Assembly: GCA_948144175.1 (NCBI GenBank) | Contig: CANXME010002314.1 | Location: 124,001 to 188,000, forward strand | Origin: Closterium sp. NIES-65 | Lineage: Eukaryota > Streptophyta > Zygnematophyceae > Desmidiales > Closteriaceae | Direction: 5' to 3' | Length of the DNA: 64,000 nucleotides | In this document: positions 41,701 through 50,669 of the stretch, piece after piece | Numbering within the stretch: the first letter of the stretch is position 1 | How the letters are laid out: the number at the start of each line of letters is the position of its first letter | The notes under the pieces: model-generated | Seen by the model: the letters and a program-made list of their open reading frames with translations, nothing else | Told to the model about the DNA's origin: nothing | Databases searched by the model: none | Program-made: the position numbers and the translations under genes

Positions 41701-41872
41701 GCATCAGTTCAGGCAGCGGTGGTCGGTTGCCCTTCAGAGGGCGCAGTCAGTGGGCTTGCTTATGAAACTGGGTGAGGCTGCAGCAGCTGAGAACCCTCCG
41801 GTAGGGGGTATTGGGCATGAGCTACACCTAGGGGACTGCTTTGCTGTTTTGGAGCCACTGGTGGAACTCTAG
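38762..41872 (+). CDS. In-frame fusion of two LINE C-terminal halves (RT end plus two knuckle-endonuclease modules)
   Basis: One open frame of 1036 codons. Residues 1-566: end of the RT palm with YADD (28-31), thumb, a knuckle C-x-C-x14-H-x3-C (about 366-387) and a restriction-like endonuclease block GDLAIRD...TDVTVTDP (about 430-452), then the tail LTAHYRQRWSVML. Residues 567-1036: a second, diverged copy of thumb, knuckle (CDC...HLLRC, about 815) and endonuclease (ADFTM...CDVTVTDP, about 878-900), with tail FRQRWSVALQRAQS and stop. It starts right after the Copia-1c LTR, so the RT N-terminus and natural start are missing. The join is at 40458-40475. LINE endonucleases nick the target DNA; whether this frame is expressed is unknown. 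Confidence 0.8.
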   Translation: MPTHRRRFFLLPEESTATLLPEVAIVAYADDITIVGPRDAAYEAFVTITRELRSVGLRCNIAKSSGWGPDTEGGNEIPPSQGLPMNTNGIGVLGSPIGTADLCTGQAQTSLTEAAAPLPLIAQLHPQHAMLMLSRSISRRISYLLRTTPSAVLEREEWRSWSETLMATALAAAKLRVPASELEQSLLWRQRTLPVRLGGLGIIDPTSEAPAAYIASITAAHTLLRQMNLPEAYMLRRAVTRLDHAWSPAPPGVNQPAPLEAALPATARTALQAFREQQAGQSNLQLLLSRHIHKRRAAELLADTITDRPGTHRGHTIRLISLQGVGAGDWLHAVPSRADLTFAPGRFSLALGFCMGMSLPVTEKCPCKREYSDINDTSLPNHLLRCGYGGDIVRTHNALVFAALRMAREADFTCFYETSAFSPPILRKRGDLAIRDRESNETWVTDVTVTDPVLQQRDTRARKPPGWAAEEASARKYREYEDRSDYVGFFGLAVETYGALSSDTQEFLRLLATSAAKKKYRQGKLTTTTARLTAHYRQRWSVMLQRSQATSYLNKSNLSDEAAFPQAAIHLIERADPQVASLLITRCISRRVSYLTRTTPLNLVLRDTWTEWGRDLLLALLTSCSIHVPAGRAEQARVWAQASLPPSLGGIGVTDPLVEGVYGFVASFTQAALLFSTLALDPDTALSHARCHMLWPTDENTPLRSWLTECESALPSDARELLERERLKRTDVKLQHALALQVHGSRYAVQVQATKDMELNPLAGHTQRMFSLTGYGTGDWLTAIPIEATRRLGPVHFANAVRFRLGLPFSTPKNCDCSDHTEILDPRLPNHLLRCGTGRQRINTHNELRDACISMAQDAGFIVHRESAAHCPVEEQTADFTMSDRSSGAVWVCDVTVTDPISTRDPQARKGRGWAAREQADKKIQHYANRPETVGFFPLAVETYGCPCAEVPVFLKLLADTAARRHFNADSNSYHAAKFLHQFRQRWSVALQRAQSVGLLMKLGEAAAAENPPVGGIGHELHLGDCFAVLEPLVEL

Positions 41873-41947
41873 AGGGATTAGTCTGAATCTCACATGCTCG
41901 TGGAACTATATGTCTGTACCTTTTTGCCATATCAATATACGGACCAT

Positions 41948-41948
<1 letters not shown>
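41873..41948 (+). other. LINE 3' untranslated end
   Basis: Short non-coding sequence after the fused ORF, ending in GGACCATTAGAGAGAG where the (GA)n run begins. It may be the 3' end of the second LINE half abutting the next element. Confidence 0.5.
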
Positions 41949-42022
<74 letters not shown>

Positions 42023-42713
42023 CTAGCCTCTGCCCTCTCCCCTTAGCCCTCTGCCCTCTCCTTGTGAACTATTTAAGAGGCCCCTCTGGCCCCCTTCACC
42101 TCATTGTTTGGCTGGTGCAGAAAACTTTCCTCGTTGGAGAGAGCAAGAGAGAGAGAGAGGATTCTAGCCTCTGCCCTCTCCCCTTAGCCCTCTGCCCTCT
42201 CCTTGTGAGCTATATAAGAGGCCCCTCTGGGCCCCTTCACCTCATTGTTCGGCTGGTGCATAAAATTTTCCTCGTTCGAGAGAGCGAGAGAGAGAGAGAG
42301 AGAGAGAGGATTCTAGCCTCTGCCCTCTCCCCTTAGCCCTCTGCCCTCTCCTTGTGAACTATTTAAGAGGCCCCTCTGGCCCCCTTCACCTCATTGTTTG
42401 GCTGGTGCAGAAAACTTTCCTCGTTGGAGAGAGCAAGAGAGAGAGAGAGGATTCTAGCCTCTACCCTCTCCCCTTAGCCCTCTGCCCTCTCCTTATGAGC
42501 TATATAAGAGGCCCCTCTGGGCCCCTTCACCTCATTGTTCGGCTGGTGCATAAAATTTTCCTCGTTCGAGAGAGCGAGAGAGAGAGAGAGGATTCTAGCC
42601 TCTGCCCTCTCCCCTTAGCCCTCTGCCCTCTCCTTGTGAGCTATATAAGAGGCCCCTCTGGGCCCCTTCACCTCATTGTTCGGCTGGTGCAGAAAATTTT
42701 CCTCGTTCGAGAG

Positions 42714-42783
<70 letters not shown>

Positions 42784-42897
42784 CTAGCCTCTGCCCTCTC
42801 CCCTTAGCCCTCTGCCCTCTCCTTGTGAGCTATATAAGAGGCCCCTCTAGGCCCCTTCACCTCATTGTTTGGCTGGTGCAGAAAATTTTCCTCGTCA
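41949..42897 (+). repeat. Six tandem units with TATA-like box and (GA)n spacers
   Basis: Units start at 42019, 42160, 42309, 42450, 42591 and 42780. Each has GATTCTAGCCTCT, TTAGCCCTCTGCCCTCTCCT, then CTATATAAGAGG (CTATTTAAGAGG in units 1 and 3), CTCATTGTT, GGCTGGTGCA and a (GA)n run of variable length. Units 1-2 and 3-4 form matching pairs, so the array grew by doubling of a dimer of about 290 bases. A (GA)n run also precedes unit 1 (41949-42017). Confidence 0.9.
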
Positions 42898-44269
42898 GGG
42901 AGCGCCATAGCTCCCGGACCACTAGCGTGCTTGCGCCGATCGCCGCGGCTCCAGATCCTCCGCGCAAGTGCCGCCTCAAGCCCCGGACGGCATCGTCAAG
43001 CTGTCCCGCAGCAGCAGCGCCACCCTACACAGGCGCAGCCAGCACGGGCGCCAGCAGCACCGCGAGCTGGTCCGCCGCGTCCAGGCAAGAGTCCCGCTGG
43101 CGGCCACGGAAAGTCTCAGGAGGGATCGCAGGGAGAGACGAGTGGGCCAGCACCTGAATCAGCAGCAGAGCGTGGAGACTGTCAGCGAGGCGGTGTAGCT
43201 GTCCGAGAGTCGCCTCGGGAACACGGGTCTGCGGAGTCTGGAGTGCCTCCGCCAGGAACTGGAGCGGCTCATCAGCATCAGCTCGGAGAGCGAACGGAGC
43301 CGCCAACGAGCCGCCACCCGCGGCCACAAACTCCACTCCCGCAACAGGCGGAACTGGCGGCAGATGGAGACGAGAGCCGGGAGCAGGAGAAGGAGTTGGC
43401 GGCGCTTGGATCTGAGGGGGAGGCGCAGCAACAGGCTGCGGGTTCAGGGGAAGCGCAGCCGGACGGGGAGCCTCGTGGGCTGGCAAGGTGCGCAGCGAAA
43501 TGCTCTGGCTCTGCGCCGCCCTCTCCTCCCGAACCACCCTCGACACTTCCCGCTGAAGATCCGCCATCGTCACGGGCGGGCATTACCCCCCACCCTCGCC
43601 ATGAGCACAGGGACCCCTCCAATCCCCTTGACCCCCGGGGTGGGCAGGCCAGTGCGACTGTTGCTGGTACCGCCGTGGAGACTCACGCTGGCAACGAGAC
43701 GACTTGCGGTCCTGGTGGGGAGCAGGGGAATGGGGGCGCGACGAGCGATGGTCAGGCGACGGAGGGCGTGACGGCTGGCCCGCAGGAGCCACCGCCGTCA
43801 CAGCGGGGGCGGACTGACCCGCTGCCGCAGGCACAACCGACGGAGCCGGTTCGCCAGTGGTGGCGGACGCCGCCTTTGGTGGCGAAGCAGAGGCCTGCGC
43901 AGGCAAGCAGGGGGCAGAAGCGTTCGGCGCAACAAGGGCGCCAGGGACAGGTTCAGGGGGTTCAGCAACACCCCCAGCAGGGGTTGACGCCGACGGCTCG
44001 ACAAGGGGAGCCAGGGGGCCTGGTGCCGCAGGCGGAGCAGACGGAACAGCAGTGGGAGCGGACGGGCCAGCCTCTGACCCGGCAAGGGGAGCCGCGGGTG
44101 CGTAGGGAGGAGTCTTTTCAGAGACTGCTATCACGGGTTTCGGAGCCGGCGGTAGAGGGGGCTTCGTCCCCATGGTCGCCCTTTCGGGCTCCGCCGGAGG
44201 CTTGGCGACCACAGCCGACCAGGCGGCAACGAGCTCTGGCGACGGCTCAGGTGCTCTGGCAATCACCAT
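42898..44269 (-). pseudogene. Gene X, copy 2
   Basis: Read from ATG 44269 (MVIARAPEP) to the left. A TAA near 43583 replaces a Tyr codon of copy 1, after which the frame continues at TMADLQREVSRVV (43573) through FLAEALQ, VPEATLGQLH, SLHALLLIQV and DAADQLAVLLAPVL; a short indel near 43025 then ends the open part, and the C-terminus is lost in a deletion at about 42897. It shares the basic HQDRKSS segment. Third-position differences to copy 1 are mostly silent. The 500-codon frame on the plus strand over the same bases is an antisense shadow. Function unknown. Confidence 0.6.
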
Positions 44270-44569
44270 CCCTAGAGCAGGGAAGCCGTGGGGCGAGGAG
44301 AGAAACCGTAAGCGGAACAGGCGGAGGACCAGGAACGGGTATCAGGCGGCGGCGAGAAGGGCTTTAAACAACGTGGAGGAAACTAATGATGAAGACGAGC
44401 GGGACGACCCATCTTATAGGGAAGAAGCCCTCCCCGAGAGCGAGAACGAGGAGACGGAGGGGGAAGGCTTCTTCCCTATAAGGACTAAGGACTAAGGAGA
44501 AGGGAAGAGGTAGTGCAGCAGGCGGACTTGCAGGTGCCACAGATGGCTTAACCACCGTCCGATGTCGAT
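44270..44569. other. Spacer between divergent gene X and LINE ORF2
   Basis: Homologous to 501-771. It contains CTTATAGGGAAGAAGCC and CTTCCCTATAAGGACTAAGG, a loose inverted pair. No conserved ORF. Candidate two-way promoter, by position only. Confidence 0.4.
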
Positions 44570-47213
44570 CAAACGGGTGCAAATCCAACCTCAAGCCCAC
44601 CAATAAGATCAAGCCGCGCCGGGAGAAATCGAACCGCCAATGCCTGTACCACGGCGCGCCCATCAGCATCAATTCCCCGCTACTTTTCACCAGACGAGCT
44701 CGCGAAGCGGACCGACCTGTTCGCAGGCATCGCGAATTGGGATATTGCAGTACTATGCGACAGTCGTCAGCCTCCACTGTCGCGGCGTTTACCGCCAAAC
44801 CTATGTCACCTTATCTCGCTTGCGCTACTGATACCGTTACACCACCTATCACGAAACCCTGATTCGGAGACGAGTTGGCGCCTGCTGCTATTTCTCCCGC
44901 GCCTGACACTTCGCCAGACCTCGCCACAACGCCCGAACTGGCCAAGTGTCAAGGGTCGGCTCCGAGCTTTCCAGCGTGGCGAATGGGATCAGTTGTACCA
45001 GGATGCGTTGAACGCAGTCAACACACCGCCCCCGCCACGACATCAGCCGGATGTGACTGGTGTCATCAGCTGTGCGGAGAGCCTAGCGAAACGTGGCAGT
45101 CTGCGCTGAGCTGTGCTGGCCCTCGAGTCAACGCCCGTCTGCACACCCAGCCCGGAAATATTGGAGGAGCTGCGCCAAAAGCACCCACCCACCGGAGACG
45201 AGGCGGTGACGTGGCCCGAGCCACAAGGGTCAAAAATGTCAATCCCCCACCCTGACTTCGCAAAAATGTTGGGAAGATGCGAAAATGGGGTCGGAGCCGG
45301 ACCATCCGGGATGACATTCGAGCACCTGCGCAACGCGGCGATCACCAACGGAATGGTCAGCACCCATCTGCACGCCTTGGTCAACACTATGCTGGGAGGA
45401 AAATTGCCAGGCTCGGTTGCAAACCTGCTGATGGCGTCGCGACTCATAGCCCTCGCCAAGCTAGGAGGAGGGGCTAGGCCAATCGCAATTGGAAAATGCC
45501 TAACGAGGCTGGCAGCCAAGGCTGCCCTGTTAATCATGGGAGAACCGGTCCGCGAATTTTTCCTACCGCTACAGTACCGGGTGGCAGTACCAGGTGGAGC
45601 AGAGGCAGTAATCCACGCAGCCAGAGCTTTTTCGGATGCCCGCCCGGACAGCCTAGTATTGCAAGCCGACATTTCAAACGTGTTCAACAGCATTACACGA
45701 ACCCACCCTCTCGCCATTGCTGCCGCTCATGAAACTGACATACGGTAACCCGTCGCAACTGCTAATGGACTCCAATTTCAACAGCGCACCATTTACAAGT
45801 GAACGCGGCGTGCGCCAAGGAGACCCACTTGGGCCGCTACTGTTTGCAGCAGGGATACACGCCACACTTCGCGAAACAGCCGAGGCACACCCTGACGTGC
45901 TGTGCTTCGCATATGCGGACGATGTCACCTTCCTGGGTGACACAGCCCGCACTGTAGATGCATTCACATACTTCACGGCTAAGTTGGTGCATCTGGGCCT
46001 CGAGCATAACCCTCAAAAGTGTGCTGCCTGGAGCTCAAGCGCAATCGACACAGCCTGCCTTCCGCCAGGAGTGCCGTTCACTAAGGACGGCGTGCGGTTA
46101 CTGGGTAGTTTCGTGGGGCCGGATAGCGGCGCCGCTCAGTTCCTAGCGGGAAAACTCGCTGACATGTCAAAAACCCTACCTCTGCTCGAGTAAGCAGACC
46201 CCCAGGCAGCAGCACTGCTACTCACGCGATGCATCTCGCGACGAGTTGCATACCTCACCAAGACGACACCACTCCATCTCCTCCTCCGTGATAGATGGAG
46301 CCAGTGGGGCAGGGATCTGCTCGCCACGCTCCTCACATCGTGCGATATCAGAGTTCCGACTTGTCGAACCGAACAATCGCGGGTTTGGGAACAAGCGTCG
46401 CTGCCGCCATCGTTAGGAGGACTGGGCATCACCGACCCCCTAGTTGAGGGGATTTACACTTTCGCAGCCAGCTTTACCCAGGCAGCGCTCTATCTAAGCT
46501 GCCTACCGCTGGAAGAGGATAACGCTCTCACTCTAGCACGCAACCATATGCTACTGCCGCGGGTCGACAACACACCGCTACACACATGGCTGACCGAGTG
46601 CGAGGAGGCGCTGCCGCTAGATGCGCGGGAGATACTGGAGAAGGAGCGGATTGAGTGTTCTGACATTCAGCTCCAACACGTGCTAGGACTCAAGGTCTAC
46701 GGGAGCAGATACGCAAAGCAGGTGCAGGCAACGAGGCGCATGAAGCCGAATCCGCTTGCAGGTCACACGCAGCGGATGTTTTTACTGACTGGCTACGGCA
46801 CAGGCGACTGGCTCACCGCGATCCCCATCGCTCCCGCAAGGCGGATAGGGCCAGTGCACTTCGCCAACGCGATCCGCTTCCGACTTGGCCTACCGTTTTC
46901 AACTCCCAAGAACTGCGACTGTGCGGACCACACGGCTATCACTGACCCCCGCCTCCCGAACCACCTGCTCCGCTGCGGCACAGGCAAGCACCGCACGAAC
47001 ACGCACAACGAGTTGCGGGACGCCTGCGTTAGCATGGCGCAAGATGCGGGGTTTATAGTACACAGGGAGTCGGCCGCCTACTGCCCTATCGAGGAGCAAA
47101 CGGCCGACTTCACCATGACCGATAGAAGCAGTGGAGCGGTATACATCTGCGACGTTACCATCACTGACCCTATCAGCACTAGGGACCCGGAAGCACAAAA
47201 GGGCAGGGGATGA
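44570..47213 (+). pseudogene. LINE ORF2: reverse transcriptase, knuckle and restriction-like endonuclease (frameshifted)
   Basis: N-terminal region from about 44570 (MSIKRVQ) through DELAKRTDLF, LRAFQRGEWDQL; RT with GAGPSGMTFEHLR (about 45300), motif A ADISNVFNSI (about 45670), a frameshift near 45715, motif B RGVRQGDPLGPLLF (about 45806), motif C FAYADDVTFLG (about 45909); TAA at 46191-46193; thumb RCISRRVAYLTK; knuckle CDCADHT...HLLRC (about 46917-46975) and endonuclease block ADFTM...CDVTITDP (about 47104-47170). The copy is cut at 47213 within RKGRG. There is no room for an N-terminal apurinic endonuclease, so the element relies on the C-terminal endonuclease, as R2-type LINEs do. Inactive in its present form. 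Confidence 0.85.
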
Positions 47214-47809
47214 TGGAAAGAGAGGAAACGGCGCCACCATATAACCCATGTTGCTCCCTCACTATAAGGTGATGACAAGGATTATGAGGAAGGGGGAGGG
47301 GTGACAATAACGAGGGGCGGATAGCTATAGAACTAGCGCCAGCACCTCTTACCCCACCTGGCTCGCATGCTGTGCCTTATAAGAACGGGGGGAAGGGGGG
47401 GTGAGGAGTGGTAGGGGGTGGGGAAGGGAGGTGTTGCTAAAGAGGATACGTTAGGAGGAATTGGGAAGGGAGAAGGAGTGACAGTACGAGGGGTGGGTGG
47501 GTTTAGAACAAGTGAAGGGCGGAATGATGGCTAGAAAAACAATATCTCCCCATCGTACCCCATCTTGCTCGCGTGTTGGTGTGATAGTAGCAAGGAGCAG
47601 CACATGAGTCCAATCCAATGAAAGCGTATGGTTTGAGGGAGATGGCAACTTCTTTATTCCCTTCCTCCCTGCCTTCACCCCACACTGCATTACTTTGATG
47701 AGTGATAGCAGCAGCAGAGAGCAGAAACTGGATGAATTTCTTGTAGCAAAGTTTAAAATTACCTGAAACATTGCCAGAGACATCTGAAACGTGCAACAGA
47801 GCACCTCAC
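47214..47809. other. No gene recognised; downstream intronic or flanking DNA
   Basis: Between the cut LINE and the dehydrogenase exon. Open frames on minus (47451-47804) are not conserved with anything here. Low-complexity G-rich sequence near 47390-47430. If the dehydrogenase gene is real, its next intron starts at 47809 going left; I could not find the next exon. Confidence 0.4.
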
Positions 47810-48290
47810 CTGAACAGCAAGGTGGCCCTGACCCCCCAGACCCTGAACGCCAACAGTGGCACCTGGAGAAGCACCTGCATGGCGCAGACTGTTGAACACC
47901 GTCAGACCTGGCATGGGAGACAAGGGGAAGGGGTTGGCATGGTTGAGAATGAGGAGCAGGGGAGCTGGACGCGTGACCCGTGCATGGTGGCGCGTTGGGC
48001 TCCGTGTTTTGGGTTGGTGTGGTGCCTCGGGGGTGTAACGCGGGTGGGGCACTCGAGCGTGCTGTCCGCGGGTGGGGTCCTCGTCACTCATGGGGCAAAG
48101 GGGGGGGAACGGGGGGCGGGGGTGGGGGGAAGGAGGAAGGGGGGAGCGAGAGGGGAGGGCGGGGAAGGGGGGAGGAAGAAGGGAAGTAAGGGGGACGCCA
48201 TCCGTGCCCCACACACCTGCGCACATTAGCGGTGCGGCTTCCAGGAAGGGGCCTTGGTCGCACTCAAGCGAAGAGCTCAGAGTTCATCAA
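47810..48290 (-). pseudogene. Two exons of a zinc-type alcohol dehydrogenase (MDR family), fragment
   Basis: On the minus strand, an exon ending EAAPLMCA + G (left boundary 48217, donor GTGTGTG) is followed by a 309-base intron with acceptor CCCATGCCAG, then a 98-base exon (47907-47810): LTVFNSLRHAGASPG, ATVGVQGLGGQGHLAVQ, with donor GTGAGG. Phases fit: the split codon G|GT gives Gly, making the family hallmark CAGLTVFN. GLGGQGH is the Rossmann NAD(P)-binding turn of medium-chain dehydrogenases, which oxidise alcohols or reduce aldehydes in the cytosol. The zinc-binding N-terminus and the rest of the C-terminus are not seen. It may be a live gene with distant exons or a relic left between transposons. 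The right limit (48290) is approximate. Confidence 0.6.
48099..48187. repeat. G-rich low-complexity run inside the dehydrogenase intron
   Basis: GGGGGGGG, GGGGGGCGGGGGTGGGGGG and further G runs on plus, within 90 bases. It could form G-quadruplex DNA. On the gene strand it is C-rich and lies just after the donor site. Confidence 0.7.
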
Positions 48291-49720
48291 TCACTCGGAG
48301 CAAATTGGATTGCACCACATCACCCATGACAACACCTGGTTGCATGTCGCGTGATTCTTCTTACGTCGCCAATCTTTTTCTTCTCCCGGACCCAAAAACG
48401 TGGGGCGACTAGGGGGCACGGGTTCTGAAACGTGAGTGCTTCTAGCAATTTTCGTCACTCTTTCAACGATGCTTAAAACCCGCAGCCTGAATTACAAGTG
48501 CGAGTCAACGCTAGGTTTGGGTTTAGGGTGGGGTCAGGCAAACTTGGGTTCGGAAGATTAGCGAAAGTTGAACCCTAGCGAAAACAAAGTGCGACAACTT
48601 TCTGTCGCTACCTACCAGAAGACACAAGAGGAATGGGCCTGCATACCAATTTGAGAGCAAACAAAACCACCCCGACATACCTCAGGCTGGCTTAGAAGCT
48701 ATTAGATACCTCAAGCAGGAAAACGCGAGTGGACCGACAAAGTCAACCTGAATGCCTTGGTAAAAAACACATATGGTACGGCCCTATAATGCACTCCAGA
48801 CAGTATGACCTAAATGCATAGCAGGAGTGCGTGTGCGACAGATGAAACGCTAGCATACACGGCCTAGGTGGTCCGAATCGACGACGACCTTACGAGGCGA
48901 GTTTTCCCTAAACATCGCCCGCAACTTCCAAATCCCGTCGCCCACAATCTTAGGGTTACCGCGCGGCGCGGTTCAGATACCCCCCGACGCTGGCAATTAG
49001 CCTGACGAACACCCGCATTTAGCGGGCAGGGGGTGAGCGTGCCATTCCCGTAGCGCTAATATTCCCTACCAGTCATACGAACGTCTTGTTCCACCCGCCA
49101 GCGTTTCCCCAGCACTTCGCGACCTCATTGCCCATACGATTCATCCTCATTTCCGCGTCTCAAAACGGCCGCATTACCCCCAATACGCGCCAGCTATAGG
49201 TGACTCAAGCGCCAAGGATTCGCCTTCCCGTCGACTGCTGGTCCCCTTCTCGTCGGCCGCCCTACCCAGTTCCGTCGACCACACATCCCCTTTCCATCAT
49301 TTTCATATCCCCTGCCCGTCGCCCGCACCGCACAGCACTGTCTCCCGTGAAAGGTCAACATCTCACCCCTCCCCATCTGTCTAGCAGGCGTACACCCTCT
49401 AAGCTGTTTCAGAATTTATGCCCTGTATTGTTACTCTCACTTCTGCGCTCGTTATCCCACACCCTGTCATTGGTGAAAAATATCTAAGCGTTACGAATCT
49501 TACTCCGCAATGTAAGGGAAATTATGCGGGATGTGAGTGGGTGGTGACCTACCTATACACAGGGCATACCCCGTGACCCCTCTGACCCCGTCCCGCCCTG
49601 CTCCTTTTCCCTCCCACATCGCCCACAACTTCCCTTCCCCATCGCCCACGCTTTCCCAACGACCTCGCCCTTGCGATCTCTCAGACTCATCCCATTTCCA
49701 GGTAACGAACCATCCCCAGC
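48291..49720. other. No gene recognised
   Basis: I see no conserved frame. A faint minus-strand QVDFVGPL at about 48740 recalls gypsy integrase, but surrounding codons do not support it. No repeats of note. Confidence 0.4.
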
Positions 49721-49722
49721 AC

Positions 49723-50213
49723 CCTCCCATTCTTTACCCCAGCGCCCTCCCATTCTCTACCCCAGCGCCCTCCTATTCTCTACCCCAGCGCCCTCGCATT
49801 CTCTACCCCAGCGCCCTCCCATTCTCTACCCCAGCGCCCTCCCATTCTCTACCCCAACGCCCTCCCATTCTCTACCCCAGCGCCCTCCCATTCTCTACCC
49901 CAACGCCCTCCCATTCTCTACCCCAGCGCCCTCCCATTCTCTACCCCAGCGCCCTCCCATTCTCTACCCCAGCGCCCTCCCATTCTCTACCCCAGCGCCC
50001 TCCCATTCTCTACCCCAGCGCCCTCCCATTCTCTACCCTAGCGCCCTCCCATTCTCTACCCCAGCGCCCTCCCATTCTCTACCCTAGCGCCCTCCCATTC
50101 TCTACCCCAGCGCCCTCCCATTCTCTACCCCAGTGCCCTCCCATTCTCTACCCTAGCGCCCTCCCATTCTCTACCCCAGCGCCCTCTCATTCTCTACCCC
50201 AGCGCCCTCACGC
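49723..50213. repeat. 23-bp minisatellite, about 21 copies
   Basis: The unit is CCCATTCTCTACCCCAGCGC plus CCT, repeated head to tail with rare changes (T or A for C). Because 23 is not a multiple of three, the open frame across it repeats every 69 bases; it is not a gene. Confidence 0.95.
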
Positions 50214-50277
50214 TCCCGTCCACGACGCCATCCCAATTCCCTCTAGATTGCCCTAAGCCCATCGTAGCGCGTACGCC

Positions 50278-50362
50278 ATCCCTCACCTCCATATCCCTCA
50301 CCTCCCCATCCCTCACCTCCCCATCCCTAACCTCCACATCCCTCACCTCCCCATCCCTAGCG
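50278..50362. repeat. Short CT-rich tandem repeat
   Basis: About six units of roughly 14-15 bases (CCCTCACCTCCCCAT and variants) just after the minisatellite. Confidence 0.8.
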
Positions 50363-50669
50363 GGGGTGACTAGCGGACACGGACTTTATTCGTAATTACG
50401 AAGTCTTCCGCGCGAGATGTGCGAATGGGCTGTCAGAAACTCGACTACATTCAGAAGATTTTGAGTTTGGAATCTATATGTAATCCTTGGCTGCGTTCTG
50501 CGGTCATGGCTAGCTACGTGCAGTGAAAACGAGATGTAAGGCGCGCGGATCAGCAAGGGCGACTCATCCCGTCGGAATGGAGGCATGGTCTCAGAGCGTA
50601 AAGCGGAACCCTAAACCGGCGTGGATGTCGGCGGGACGACTCTCTTCTAAGCTATGATTGCCCCAAGTT

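Larger units (their letters stand above)
41949..47213 (+). mobile_element. RLE-type LINE with tandem terminal units, antisense gene X and RT ORF2
   Basis: The layout is six tandem units (42019-42897), gene X on the minus strand (42898-44269), a spacer, then ORF2 on plus (44570-47213). The first half of this layout recurs, inverted, at 1-2620, so it is one element and not chance adjacency. The 3' end is truncated after the endonuclease at 47213. No LTRs, terminal inverted repeats or poly(A) are seen. Confidence 0.75.

Noticed and set aside
41949-42897. CRISPR-like array of regularly spaced repeats
   Set aside because: Spacers are (GA)n runs and the whole unit repeats; the setting is eukaryotic and no cas genes are present.
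42865-44367. 500-codon open frame on plus over gene X copy 2
   Set aside because: The sequence is GC-rich and stop-poor on both strands. Changes between the two copies fall at second codon positions of this frame but at third positions of the minus-strand frame, so this is an antisense shadow.
48500-48560. Telomere-like GTTTGGGTTTAGGGT
   Set aside because: Only one near-complete plant telomere unit; no array.
48655-48860. Gypsy integrase-like QVDFVGPL on minus
   Set aside because: A match of a few residues, with no supporting zinc-finger or catalytic motif and several stops around it.
49537-50256. 239-codon frame with repeated LPQRPPILYPSALPFST
   Set aside because: A 23-bp minisatellite read in three frames in turn; no start context, no homologue.
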